Assembly: GCF_003228315.1 (NCBI RefSeq)
Contig: NZ_CP029693.1
Location: 248,001-312,000, forward strand
Direction of reading: 5' to 3'
DNA: 64,000 nucleotides
DNA from: Pseudomonas putida
GTDB taxonomy: Bacteria; Pseudomonadota; Gammaproteobacteria; Pseudomonadales; Pseudomonadaceae
The position numbers and the translations under genes are program-made. Of the stretch, positions 1 to 7,489 are shown one piece after another (within the stretch, counting starts at the first letter, position 1; the number at the start of each line of letters is the position of its first letter). The notes under the pieces were generated by a model. That model was not told the origin of the DNA, searched no databases, and saw only the letters and a list, made by a program, of their open reading frames with translations.

Positions 1-566
1 CGGTGGTGTTGCGCTCCTTGTCGTCGTTGACGCCACCGGAGTTGTCGTAGCGAAGTTCCGCATAGTTGGCACCGAACTCAAGCTGGTTGGCGGCACTTCG
101 GGCGCCATAGGTATAGACACCGTTGACCTGACTGTTCTGGATCTTGTCATTCTCGCCGGGAACCGCCGTGTCGGTGGTTCGCTCGTACTTGCGCCATTCC
201 CCTTCGAGTTCCAGACGATGCCGGTCGGTGAACTCCATGATGCTCGCCAGTTGCACACGCTGTGCGGTGTTAGAGGCGTCCGGCTCATCGTGGTAGATGT
301 TTCGGGTCGGTTGCCAGATCAGGCGAGTTGCACTGTTGCGGTCCTCGGCCTTGAGCTCGAAGGAGGGCGCAATACGCGTGACCATCGACGACTGCACATT
401 GTGCTCAAGCTCGCGGAAGTTATCGTCATAGGCTTCCGAGAAAAACAGCGTCGGAGTGAAGTTGAAGCCATAGATATCAATGTTCTGAGGATCAAGGCAC
501 CAGGCATATCCAGGGTATAGCGTGGCCATAATAAGCACGAAGGGGTTGCAGGGTTTTATGGCCATA
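1..566 (-). CDS. Outer-membrane beta-barrel protein of a polysaccharide locus (3' part missing)
   Basis: About 188 codons are visible before the gene runs off the left edge. The start ATG at 566 has a CAGGAG ribosome site about 7 nt upstream. Residues 1 to about 24 form a signal peptide (positive start, hydrophobic core FVLIMATLY, likely cleavage near AWC-LDP). The mature part alternates polar and hydrophobic residues and is rich in Tyr, Arg and Asn, as in beta-barrels that accompany exopolysaccharide clusters. It lies 114 nt downstream of the RfaH-like gene on the same strand, which fits a long polysaccharide operon leaving the window to the left. The family is inferred from composition and context, not from a diagnostic motif. 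Confidence 0.6.
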
Positions 567-680
567 TCTTTGCTCCTGGGGAATGGGTGCGCAGGTGCGG
601 CAATCGTCACCTGGTCACGAACAGTGCAAGACTGGAATATAGATATAAGATCGAGTTTTAAGACCTTCGAAAGTCCACGC

Positions 681-1223
681 TTAGAGTGTTCTGGCAGCAA
701 AGTTATTATTGTTTTGTTGAAGCGCAAGATCCCGCAGCGGTACACAGACACACTGTTCCCGGTTCAGGAATTGAAGTAATAACATCACCCGCTCCGCACC
801 CAGTTTGGACAAAAATACCCCTTCCAGAGGCGATAGAGGCCCACGGGTTATTTGCAGAGTCTGGCCCGGTTCAAGCGCCTGGATATCGGTCGACTCGCAG
901 GTGAGACAGCGCAATTGCAGTTGCTCTATCACGTCATCGGCCACGATGGCCGGCCCGCGATTGAATTCAACGAAGCGACTGACTCCGCGGGTCGAGCGTA
1001 TCGGCCCCCAGTTGTCATCCTGGCTCAAGCGAATGAACAGGTAGCCCGGAAACAGCGATTCGCAAACCCTTTGCGGTTTGCCGCGAATCAGCCGGGTTGT
1101 AGCGAGTTGCGGGCGGAAGCTGTCGTAGTTCTGGCGCAACAGGTTGATTTGTGCCCGGTCATCCTGACGCGGTTTGCACTGGAGCAGGTACCAACTAGAG
1201 CCATCGGTGCTGTTAGTTAGCAT
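681..1223 (-). CDS. rfaH: RfaH-type transcription antiterminator (NusG paralogue)
   Basis: A 180-residue protein of NusG-like length. Residues 10-20 (SSWYLLQCKPRQ) match the beginning of the NusG N-terminal domain, and LFPGYLFIRL near residue 58 is the family hallmark. The C-terminal KOW-type segment follows (GQTLQITRGPLSPLEGVF). RfaH proteins bind paused RNA polymerase at ops sites and suppress termination in long envelope-polysaccharide operons while recruiting ribosomes. CGGAG lies about 10 nt before the ATG at 1223. The next gene downstream is the outer-membrane barrel protein, so it probably acts on this cluster. I saw no clear ops element in the 114-nt gap. Confidence 0.85.
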   Translation of the reverse strand: MLTNSTDGSSWYLLQCKPRQDDRAQINLLRQNYDSFRPQLATTRLIRGKPQRVCESLFPGYLFIRLSQDDNWGPIRSTRGVSRFVEFNRGPAIVADDVIEQLQLRCLTCESTDIQALEPGQTLQITRGPLSPLEGVFLSKLGAERVMLLLQFLNREQCVCVPLRDLALQQNNNNFAARTL

Positions 1224-1969
1224 GCTTACAAACTCCGAACTTAGCGAAAGTTAAAGCGCCGTGAACCGCTCTGGTATCCGGACGCCCTCAGGCTTGCTAG
1301 GCAGTGTTGGAGATGTGTACCCGGCGTAATTATTTTTATTGGGTAAAGTGTGTATCAATAATGAAGCACTTTACGCCTGGGTCTTGACCGGGACGCCCAT
1401 CGTCACAAGACGGATTAGTACGCGCCGGCCGTTTTTCAATAAGACTGATATAAGACCTAGGACTGATAGTCGCCGGGCATCTAGCCAAATGAACTAGAGC
1501 AGTTGTCGACGTATTTGTTCAGGTCAAAGCTACCGCACGGTCCGTGCATTCGGGCCTTTAACTCGATAGCTACATTAGTGTTTCCCTTGGATCGGCGAAC
1601 GCCGACTAGTGCTCCGATGGTGACCTGTTTTTGCCAGGCCGGACATAGTTATCTGCCACTCTGCATGGCCTGTCAAACTTTGATAGTCAAATTAGATGCC
1701 ATTTATCCAGAAGTTACGGCGCGGTCTGGCAAGCGATTGTTTTGATGCATGAAATTTTTTTCATCGATTAAATTAAACTTTTTTCGATCCCAGAAGTCGC
1801 CTGGCCAATGTCTGCGAGTAAATGACGTCAATATGCCGTCACTGTATATTTGTACCGATGTAATTAGAATGCAATGTCATTAACTAACAGGATAAGCGGA
1901 TGTGGCTCTGTTGAATACACAGGGCTATAAGTTATTGCCTCAACCCCAGGCTGAACGATGGAGTTCTCC
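1224..1969. other. Long non-coding region between divergent genes
   Basis: About 745 nt without a convincing gene. It is more AT-rich than its surroundings, especially 1325-1375 and 1741-1795. It contains an 8-bp inverted repeat (GTAAAGTG / CACTTTAC) at 1343-1350 and 1367-1374, and a small T-loop palindrome (ATGAAA, TTTT, TTTCAT) at 1747-1762. It must hold the promoters of rfaH (minus) and of the epimerase (plus). An 80-codon open frame at 1503-1745 has no ribosome site or family resemblance and I do not call it. Confidence 0.5.
1343..1374. repeat. 8-bp inverted repeat in the rfaH upstream region
   Basis: GTAAAGTG at 1343-1350 is exactly complementary to CACTTTAC at 1367-1374, with 16 nt between. 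It lies about 120 nt upstream of the rfaH start in an AT-rich stretch and could be a protein-binding dyad or an RNA hairpin in the rfaH leader. Function unknown. Confidence 0.4.
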
Positions 1970-2035
1970 ATGAAGACGACCGTGCAAGGCATCCGAATCA
2001 CAAGTCGACTGGGTTCAACGGGGGCTGCCCGATGA
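1970..2035 (+). CDS. Possible 21-residue leader peptide coupled to the epimerase
   Basis: An ATG at 1970 with GGAG 6 nt upstream opens a 21-codon frame (begins MKTTVQGIRIT, ends GSTGAAR). Its TGA stop (2033-2035) overlaps the ATG of the following epimerase (2032-2034) in an ATGA junction, the usual form of translational coupling. The second epimerase in this window, at 24626, is also preceded by a short frame with a GTGA overlap. Peptide function is unknown, and chance is possible for such a short frame. Confidence 0.35.
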   Translation: MKTTVQGIRITSRLGSTGAAR

Positions 2036-2994
2036 CGGTCCTGGTCACCGGCGCTGCCGGATTCATCGGCTTTCACACCGCCAGACGCTTGTGCGAGGAC
2101 GGCCATGAAGTGGTCGGCATCGACAACCTCAACGACTACTACGACCCAAGGCTCAAGCAGGCACGGCTTGAGGTGCTGGCGTCCGTGCCCGGCTTTCGCT
2201 TCGAGAAAATGGACATCGTCGACAAGCCGGCCTTGATGGACCTGTTCCGCGAGCAGGGCTTCAGTGAGGTAGTTCATTTGGCCGCCCAGGCCGGTGTGCG
2301 TTATTCGCTGGACAGCCCCGATGTCTACGGGCAATCGAATCTGGTGGGTTTCCTCAATGTGCTCGAAGCCTGTCGACACTATCGACCCGAACATCTGATC
2401 TATGCCTCAAGCAGCTCGGTGTATGGCACCAACAACAAAATGCCATTCAGCACTGAGGATCCAGTCGAGCACCCGGTGTCCCTGTATGCCGCCACCAAGC
2501 GCGCCAATGAACTTCTGGCCGACAGCTACTGCCACCTGTACGGCATCAAGGCCAGTGGCTTGCGCTTCTTCACCGTCTACGGGCCCTGGGGCCGACCCGA
2601 CATGGCGCTGTTCAAATTCACCGACGCGATGCTCAAGGACCTGCCGATCGATCTCTTCAACCAGGGCGAAATGGCGCGGGATTTCACCTACATCGACGAC
2701 ATCGTCGAAAGCATTGCCCGCTTGCGTACACGTGCACCCGATGAAGGTCGCAACCGTCTGTTCAATATCGGTCATGGCCAGCCCGTGGCGCTGATGGATT
2801 TCGTCGAGTGCCTGGAGTCGGCATTGGGCCGGCGCGCGCGGCGTAATTTCCTGCCGATGCAGGCGGGGGATGTGGTCAAGACCTGGGCCGACACCCGTGC
2901 GTTGCAAGCGTGGATCGACTTCAGCCCCCAGGTCGGTGTCGAGACCGGGGTGAGGCAGTTCGTGGAGTGGTATCGCGGTTTTTATCAGGTCTGA
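2032..2994 (+). CDS. NAD-dependent epimerase, UDP-glucuronate 4-epimerase-like (copy 1)
   Basis: A 320-residue short-chain dehydrogenase/reductase of the extended class. The Rossmann glycine motif TGAAGFIG lies at residues 6-13, an SSSSVYG active-site segment at 126-132, and the catalytic pair Tyr152/Lys156 in YAATK. The family turns UDP-glucuronate into UDP-galacturonate or related epimers in the cytoplasm for polysaccharides or lipopolysaccharide. Roughly four of five residues match the second copy at 24626. The start is the ATG of the ATGA overlap with the small upstream frame. It is divergent from rfaH, so it likely feeds the same surface polysaccharide. Exact substrate is inferred. Confidence 0.8.
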   Translation: MTVLVTGAAGFIGFHTARRLCEDGHEVVGIDNLNDYYDPRLKQARLEVLASVPGFRFEKMDIVDKPALMDLFREQGFSEVVHLAAQAGVRYSLDSPDVYGQSNLVGFLNVLEACRHYRPEHLIYASSSSVYGTNNKMPFSTEDPVEHPVSLYAATKRANELLADSYCHLYGIKASGLRFFTVYGPWGRPDMALFKFTDAMLKDLPIDLFNQGEMARDFTYIDDIVESIARLRTRAPDEGRNRLFNIGHGQPVALMDFVECLESALGRRARRNFLPMQAGDVVKTWADTRALQAWIDFSPQVGVETGVRQFVEWYRGFYQV

Positions 2995-3001
2995 GTTGGT
3001 G

Positions 3002-3032
3002 CTGTGCAGGAGCTGCCGACGACGGCTCCTGC
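3002..3032. terminator. Inverted repeat between convergent genes, possible terminator
   Basis: The segment folds into a stem of about 12 pairs (outer arms GTGCAGGAGC and GCTCCTGCAC). It lies 8 nt after the epimerase stop and 19 nt from the stop of the convergent ABC ATPase gene. There is no clear T-tract on either side, so it may be a REP-like or processing hairpin rather than a classical intrinsic terminator. Confidence 0.45.
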
Positions 3033-3050
3033 ACGGTACTGGCCGCTAAC

Positions 3051-3887
3051 TCAATGCGCTTCCTCCAACTCGTCATGCAGCAGCCCGAAGATGTTGCGCT
3101 TCATCTCGATAAACGAACGCTCCATGACCATGTCCAGGCTGCGTGGACGTTCGATCGGCACGTCGAGAATCTGCTTGATCCGGCCCGGCCGCGCACCCAT
3201 CACGTACACGCGGTCGCCCAGCAGGATGGCCTCGTCGATATCGTGGGTCACGAACAACACGGTCTTCTTGCTGTTGCCCCAGACCCGCAACAGCAACTGT
3301 TGCATCTGCAAGCGGGTCTGGCTGTCGAGGGCGCCGAAGGGTTCGTCCATCAACAGGATTTGCGGGTCGTTGGCCAGTGCGCGGGCGATGGCCACGCGCT
3401 GCATCATGCCGCCGGACAACTGCTTGGCGTAGTTATCGGCGAAGGCACTGAGGCCGACTTCGTTGACGTAATAGTCGACGATGTCCTTGCGCTGCGGTGC
3501 CGACATGCCGCGTCGCTTGAGTCCGAATTCGACGTTCTGGCGCACGGTCAGCCAGGGGAACAGGGTGTAGCTCTGGAACACCATGCCGCGATCCGCGCCC
3601 GGCCCTTGCACCTGCTGGCCGCCGACATAGATCTCGCCCGAGGTGGGCTCGGCCAGGCCGGCGGTGAGGTACAAAAGACTCGACTTGCCGCAGCCCGAGG
3701 GGCCGACCAGCACCGCGAACTGCTGGTCCGGCACCTCGAAAGACACTTGTTCCAGCGCGGTGAAGGTGCTGCCGTCGGGTTTCTGGTAGCGCAGGCTGAC
3801 CTTGTCGACTTGCAGCCGTGGCGCAGCCTGTATTGGGGTCACGGCGGCGGTGACGAGTCGATGATTGCTAGCGGTTACTGAGCCCAT
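3051..3887 (-). CDS. ABC transporter ATP-binding protein (nitrate/sulfonate/taurine type)
   Basis: A 278-residue ATPase that energises import from the cytoplasmic face. Walker A GPSGCGKS is at residues 62-69, the signature LSGGM at 157-161, Walker B ILLMDEP at 177-183, and the H-loop His at about 215 (VTHD). The start at 3887 was chosen because it gives a normal N-terminus. It overlaps the end of the permease gene by 13 nt. The frame stays open to 4454, but that extension lies inside the permease. It is the last gene of a run with permease, binding protein, FAD oxidase and glutamine synthetase. Confidence 0.9.
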   Translation of the reverse strand: MGSVTASNHRLVTAAVTPIQAAPRLQVDKVSLRYQKPDGSTFTALEQVSFEVPDQQFAVLVGPSGCGKSSLLYLTAGLAEPTSGEIYVGGQQVQGPGADRGMVFQSYTLFPWLTVRQNVEFGLKRRGMSAPQRKDIVDYYVNEVGLSAFADNYAKQLSGGMMQRVAIARALANDPQILLMDEPFGALDSQTRLQMQQLLLRVWGNSKKTVLFVTHDIDEAILLGDRVYVMGARPGRIKQILDVPIERPRSLDMVMERSFIEMKRNIFGLLHDELEEAH

Positions 3888-4678
3888 GCGGTGATCCTCA
3901 GGCGTAGGAAGCGGAACAGTTGATCGGTGACCAGGCCCAGCAGGCCGATGATCGCAATGGCCAGGAAAATCACATCCACCTGGAAGCCGCGCATGGCCTT
4001 GAGGCTCAGGTAACCCAGGCCGCTGGAGGCTGCCACCAGTTCGGCGACCACCAGGTAAGTCCAGGCCCAGCCCATGGTCACGCGCAGGGTGTCGAGCACA
4101 CCGGGCAACGAGGCCGGGGCAATCACATGCAGCACCGCGTCGCAACGGCTGGAGCCCAGGGTGTAGGAGGCGTTGACCAGATCCTTGGAAATGCCCTTGG
4201 ACACGTCGGCGATCATCACCAGTTGCTGGAAGAACACGCCGAAGATAATCACCGACACCCGTTGTTCCAGGCCGATGCCGATCCACAGGATGAACAGTGG
4301 CACGAACGAGGTGACCGGCAGGTAGCGGATGAAGTTGACCATCGGTTCGAGGAACGCCTGGACGATGCGGAAGCTGCCCATCAGCAGACCCAGCGGCACC
4401 GCCACCAGCGACGACACGACAAAGCCCACCATCACCACTTCCAGGCTGGCCCAAACGTGCGTGCCGAGCGTGCCGTCACGGGCCAGGCGCGCAGCCGCCT
4501 CCAGTACGGCACCGGGTGTAGGCAGGAACATCGCCGGTACCAGGCCGCCATAGGACAGGCCGGCCCACAGGCCGACCAACAGGATCCACGCCAGGCCGCT
4601 GGCGCTCCAGATCACCGACACCGGCAGCCCGGTCTTGGGCGTGACGCAGCGGCTGACCCACGAATTTCGCTTGAACAT
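3875..4678 (-). CDS. ABC transporter permease (SsuC/TauC-like)
   Basis: A 267-residue inner-membrane protein with about six hydrophobic segments, the first near residues 15-40 (WILLVGLWAGLSY). The cytoplasmic EAA-type loop (TLGSSRCDAVLHVIAPASLP) that contacts the ATPase lies near residue 175. The ATG at 4678 has AGGAG 9 nt upstream. The frame is open for 28 more codons upstream, but these overlap the binding-protein gene. The gap to the upstream binding-protein stop is 10 nt and the downstream ATPase gene overlaps, so the three form one transporter unit. Confidence 0.88.
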   Translation of the reverse strand: MFKRNSWVSRCVTPKTGLPVSVIWSASGLAWILLVGLWAGLSYGGLVPAMFLPTPGAVLEAAARLARDGTLGTHVWASLEVVMVGFVVSSLVAVPLGLLMGSFRIVQAFLEPMVNFIRYLPVTSFVPLFILWIGIGLEQRVSVIIFGVFFQQLVMIADVSKGISKDLVNASYTLGSSRCDAVLHVIAPASLPGVLDTLRVTMGWAWTYLVVAELVAASSGLGYLSLKAMRGFQVDVIFLAIAIIGLLGLVTDQLFRFLRLRITAWAQ

Positions 4679-4688
4679 GGCGGGTCTC

Positions 4689-5675
4689 CTAGAGCGGGCT
4701 GACGAAGCGGTTGTCGACCAGATCGTCATTGCTGACGTTGTACGGTTTGCCCTGAAGTTCACTGGCGGTCTCGTTGGCCAGTTTGATCAGTTCCGCGCTG
4801 TCGCCGGGCTTGCCCACGGAGCCCAGCAACTGCTCGCTCATGGCCTGGTCGTAGAAGCGCACACCCTTGGCCGCGGCCGCCAGCTCCTTGGGATCGGACA
4901 GGTATCCGCCCACGCCTTTGGCCATGATTTCGTAGGCCTTTTCCGGATGGTCCTTGGTGTACTGCACCGCCTTGTACAGGCCGGCCACCAGGGCCTTGAC
5001 GTCCTCTGGCTGTTTTTCGATGACCGTGCAGTTGAGCGCCACCACGTCGACGATCACCGCCGGCGTGCTGCTGCTGTCGATCAGCACCTTGCCTTGTTGC
5101 TTGTCGCGCACCATCGACAGATGCGGTTCCCAGGTGACGGCGGCGGGCACGCGACCGGCGATGAACGCGGTGGCGGCGTCGTCGGCCGTCATGTTCTGCA
5201 CGGTAATGTCGCTCATGCTCATGCCGTTCTTCTTCAGCAGATACGACAGCCAGAACTGCGACGTCGAACCTTCGTTGACCGCAACGGCCTTGCCCTTGAG
5301 CTCCTGCAGGCTCTTGACGTCCTTGCCCACCAGCACGCCGTCGCCGCCATGGCTGTCATCCAGTGCCGCGACGGCCTTGAAGCAGAATTGCGGGCGGTAT
5401 TTGAGCACTTCATCAATGGTCGAGGCCGACCCCGACAGTTGACCCGAAGCCTGGGCCGCCATGTACATCGAGGCCTCTTCGACCACTGGCAATTCGACGG
5501 TCAGGCCGTTCTCCTTGAAGTAGCCCAGGTCCTGGGCGAGGTAGAGGGTGCCGTAGCCGACCCACGTGGTATGGCCGATGGACAAGGTGCCGGCCTGGGC
5601 ACTGCCGGCGACGGTTGCGGCCAGGGCGGTGACCGCCAACGGAAGAGTTAAACGGGTAAGCAAGGACTTGGTCAT
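4689..5675 (-). CDS. ABC transporter substrate-binding protein (NMT1/SsuA-like)
   Basis: A 328-residue periplasmic binding protein. Residues 1-26 are a Sec signal peptide (hydrophobic LPLAVTALAATVAG, cleavage near AQA-GTL). The mature part shows the NMT1-like pattern TTWVGYGTLYLAQDLGYFKE, SASTIDEVL and WEPHLS. Relatives bind sulfonates, nitrate, thiamine precursors or similar small molecules. Neighbours that resemble gamma-glutamyl-amine enzymes suggest an amine ligand, but this is inference. The ATG at 5675 follows GGGAG; an upstream in-frame ATG at 5714 would spoil the signal peptide. Confidence 0.88.
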   Translation of the reverse strand: MTKSLLTRLTLPLAVTALAATVAGSAQAGTLSIGHTTWVGYGTLYLAQDLGYFKENGLTVELPVVEEASMYMAAQASGQLSGSASTIDEVLKYRPQFCFKAVAALDDSHGGDGVLVGKDVKSLQELKGKAVAVNEGSTSQFWLSYLLKKNGMSMSDITVQNMTADDAATAFIAGRVPAAVTWEPHLSMVRDKQQGKVLIDSSSTPAVIVDVVALNCTVIEKQPEDVKALVAGLYKAVQYTKDHPEKAYEIMAKGVGGYLSDPKELAAAAKGVRFYDQAMSEQLLGSVGKPGDSAELIKLANETASELQGKPYNVSNDDLVDNRFVSPL

Positions 5676-5954
5676 GTTGCACTCCCAGAACGATGGTTTT
5701 TTTTGTTCGTACATGTCGGGGCAGTGGGCAGGGCGCCCGAGAAAGCGGAGGTCGTGGGGTCTCTGCCGGACCCTTTGCCTCTGTCAACGGCAGGGATGTT
5801 GGCTGATGTCTCGGGGCAGGAAAACCAGTAAATATGTCGTTACTGACTAGGAAAAAAGTGGCTTGTGCTTTGGCTGGTGGTCCGGGGGCTTTGCAGGAGC
5901 TGTCGTGCGCAGCGAGGCTGCGCCTGCAGAGGTGGTGTGGCTTGGTGCTCAACC

Positions 5955-6046
5955 CTGTAGGAGCGAGCCTGCTCGCGATAGCGGTGTGTCATTCGGCAAA
6001 AATGTTGGCTGACATGGCCTCATCGCGAGCAGGCTCGCTCCTACAG
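5955..6046. repeat. REPIN (paired inverted REP)
   Basis: Starts CTGTAGGAGCGAGCCTGC and ends with the inverse complement, about 92 nt. The loop is almost identical to that of the REPIN at 7375-7466. It lies between the FAD oxidase stop and the binding-protein gene, inside the presumed operon. A degenerate relative (GCAGGAGC..GCAGCGAGGCTGCGCCTGC) is nearby at 5896-5931. Confidence 0.9.
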
Positions 6047-6059
6047 TGGGCATAGGGAA

Positions 6060-7343
6060 TCAGCGCAGTCGTTCAAGCATCTGGTAGTACCACATGCCCG
6101 CCGCCAGCATCGGGTTGCCGAGCAGGTCGCCCATGGGCACGCGGATGTGCTGGCAGGCGGCGAAGGTGTCGAACTGCTGCAGTTGCCCGGTGATCGCCCG
6201 GCCCATGATTTCGCCCATGATGTGGGTGGTGGCGATGCCGTGGCCGGAGTAGCCCTGGCAGTACCAGACGTTGTCCGACAGCTTGCCCAGTTGCGGAATG
6301 CGGTTGATGACGATGCCCATCGCGCAGCTCCACTGGTAGTCGATGGCCACGCCCTTGAGTGCCGGGAACGTGCGCTCGATGCACGGGCGCAGTTCGGCGG
6401 CGATGTCCCGCGAATCCTTGCCGCTGTAGTTGGCGCCACCGCCGAACAGCAGGCGGCCGTCGGCGGTCAGGCGGTAGTAATCGAGCACGAAGCGGCAGTC
6501 ATACACCGCCAGGTCTTCGGGGTTGATCTCTTTCGCCAGATCCCCCAGCGGCGCAGTGGTGACGATGCCGCCCATGGCCGGGAAGATCTTGCCCTTGAGC
6601 TGGCCGGGTTCGAGCTTGTGGTAGACGTCGCCGGCCAGCAGCACCTGGTTGGCGTCGATGCGGCCGTGGGCAGTGCGCACTCCGGGCGTCGGACCATGAA
6701 TGATCTCCAGCACTTCGCTGTTTTCAAAAATCAGCGCCCCGAGGCTTTCCGCCGCCCGCGCTTCGCCGATGCACAGGTTCAACGGATGCAGGTGCATGTT
6801 GCGGGTGTTCTTGATCGCGCCGTGGTAGAGGTCGCTTTGCAACAGGTCGCGTACCTCACTGCGGTCGAGCAGGCTGACTTCATCGCCCATGCCACGGCGC
6901 ACCGCTTCCTCGTAATCCTTGCGCAGGCCGTCCATGTGGCTCGGCTTGTAGGCCGCATGCAGATGCCCGTGCTTGAGGTCGCAGGCGATGCCGTATTTTT
7001 CCACGCGCTGCTTGATGATCTGGTGCCCGCGCCAGCGCAAGTGCCAGATGAAATCGTCCACCTCATCGCCGAGGGTACGACGCATCTGCTTGCGCATCGC
7101 TTCATCGCCCGAGAGGCTGCCGGTGACCTGGCCACCGTTGCGCCCGGTGGCGCCCCAGCCGATCTTGTGGCTTTCGACGATGGCGACCTTCAGGCCTTTT
7201 TCCGAAAGCTCCACGGCCGTGGCGACGCCGGTGAAACCGCCGCCGATGATCACCACGTCAACCCGGTGCTGGCCTTGCAGGGTGGGGTAGTCGGTTTCCT
7301 GGTTGAGGGTGGCGGTGTAGTAGGAGTTGGTGCGTTGGGTCAT
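6060..7343 (-). CDS. FAD-dependent amine oxidase, PuuB-like
   Basis: A 427-residue DAO-family flavoprotein. The dinucleotide-binding motif VVIIGGGFTGVATAVELSEKG lies near residue 30, followed by GWGATGRNGGQV, typical of gamma-glutamylputrescine oxidase and relatives, and a C-terminal CQGYSGHGIATTHIMGE. In the family it oxidises a gamma-glutamylated amine to an aldehyde with release of ammonia and hydrogen peroxide. The start MTQRTNSYY at 7343 was preferred, because the open frame upstream runs into a REPIN. It sits downstream of the PuuA-like gene; the substrate is unproven. Confidence 0.82.
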   Translation of the reverse strand: MTQRTNSYYTATLNQETDYPTLQGQHRVDVVIIGGGFTGVATAVELSEKGLKVAIVESHKIGWGATGRNGGQVTGSLSGDEAMRKQMRRTLGDEVDDFIWHLRWRGHQIIKQRVEKYGIACDLKHGHLHAAYKPSHMDGLRKDYEEAVRRGMGDEVSLLDRSEVRDLLQSDLYHGAIKNTRNMHLHPLNLCIGEARAAESLGALIFENSEVLEIIHGPTPGVRTAHGRIDANQVLLAGDVYHKLEPGQLKGKIFPAMGGIVTTAPLGDLAKEINPEDLAVYDCRFVLDYYRLTADGRLLFGGGANYSGKDSRDIAAELRPCIERTFPALKGVAIDYQWSCAMGIVINRIPQLGKLSDNVWYCQGYSGHGIATTHIMGEIMGRAITGQLQQFDTFAACQHIRVPMGDLLGNPMLAAGMWYYQMLERLR

Positions 7344-7374
7344 GAAAAAATATCCAGGCAAAAAAAGTGGAACC

Positions 7375-7466
7375 TTGTAGGAGCGAGCCTGCTCGCGATA
7401 GCGGTGTGTCATTCACCAAAAATGTTGGCTGATATGACCTCATCGCGAGCAGGCTCGCTCCTACAG
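7375..7466. repeat. REPIN (paired inverted REP)
   Basis: A paired REP of about 92 nt that differs from the REPIN at 5955-6046 at only about four loop positions. It sits between the FAD oxidase start and the glutamine synthetase stop. The two copies flank the oxidase gene in the same orientation. Confidence 0.9.
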
Positions 7467-7489
7467 GGAATTGCGTGTATCCAACTGGC

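Noticed and set aside
1503..1745. 80-codon frame in the long intergenic region
   Set aside because: No ribosome site and no resemblance to a known protein.
3888..4454. Upstream extension of the ABC ATPase frame (total 467 codons)
   Set aside because: The extra sequence is a shifted reading of the permease gene and has no family match; the ATPase has a normal start at 3887.
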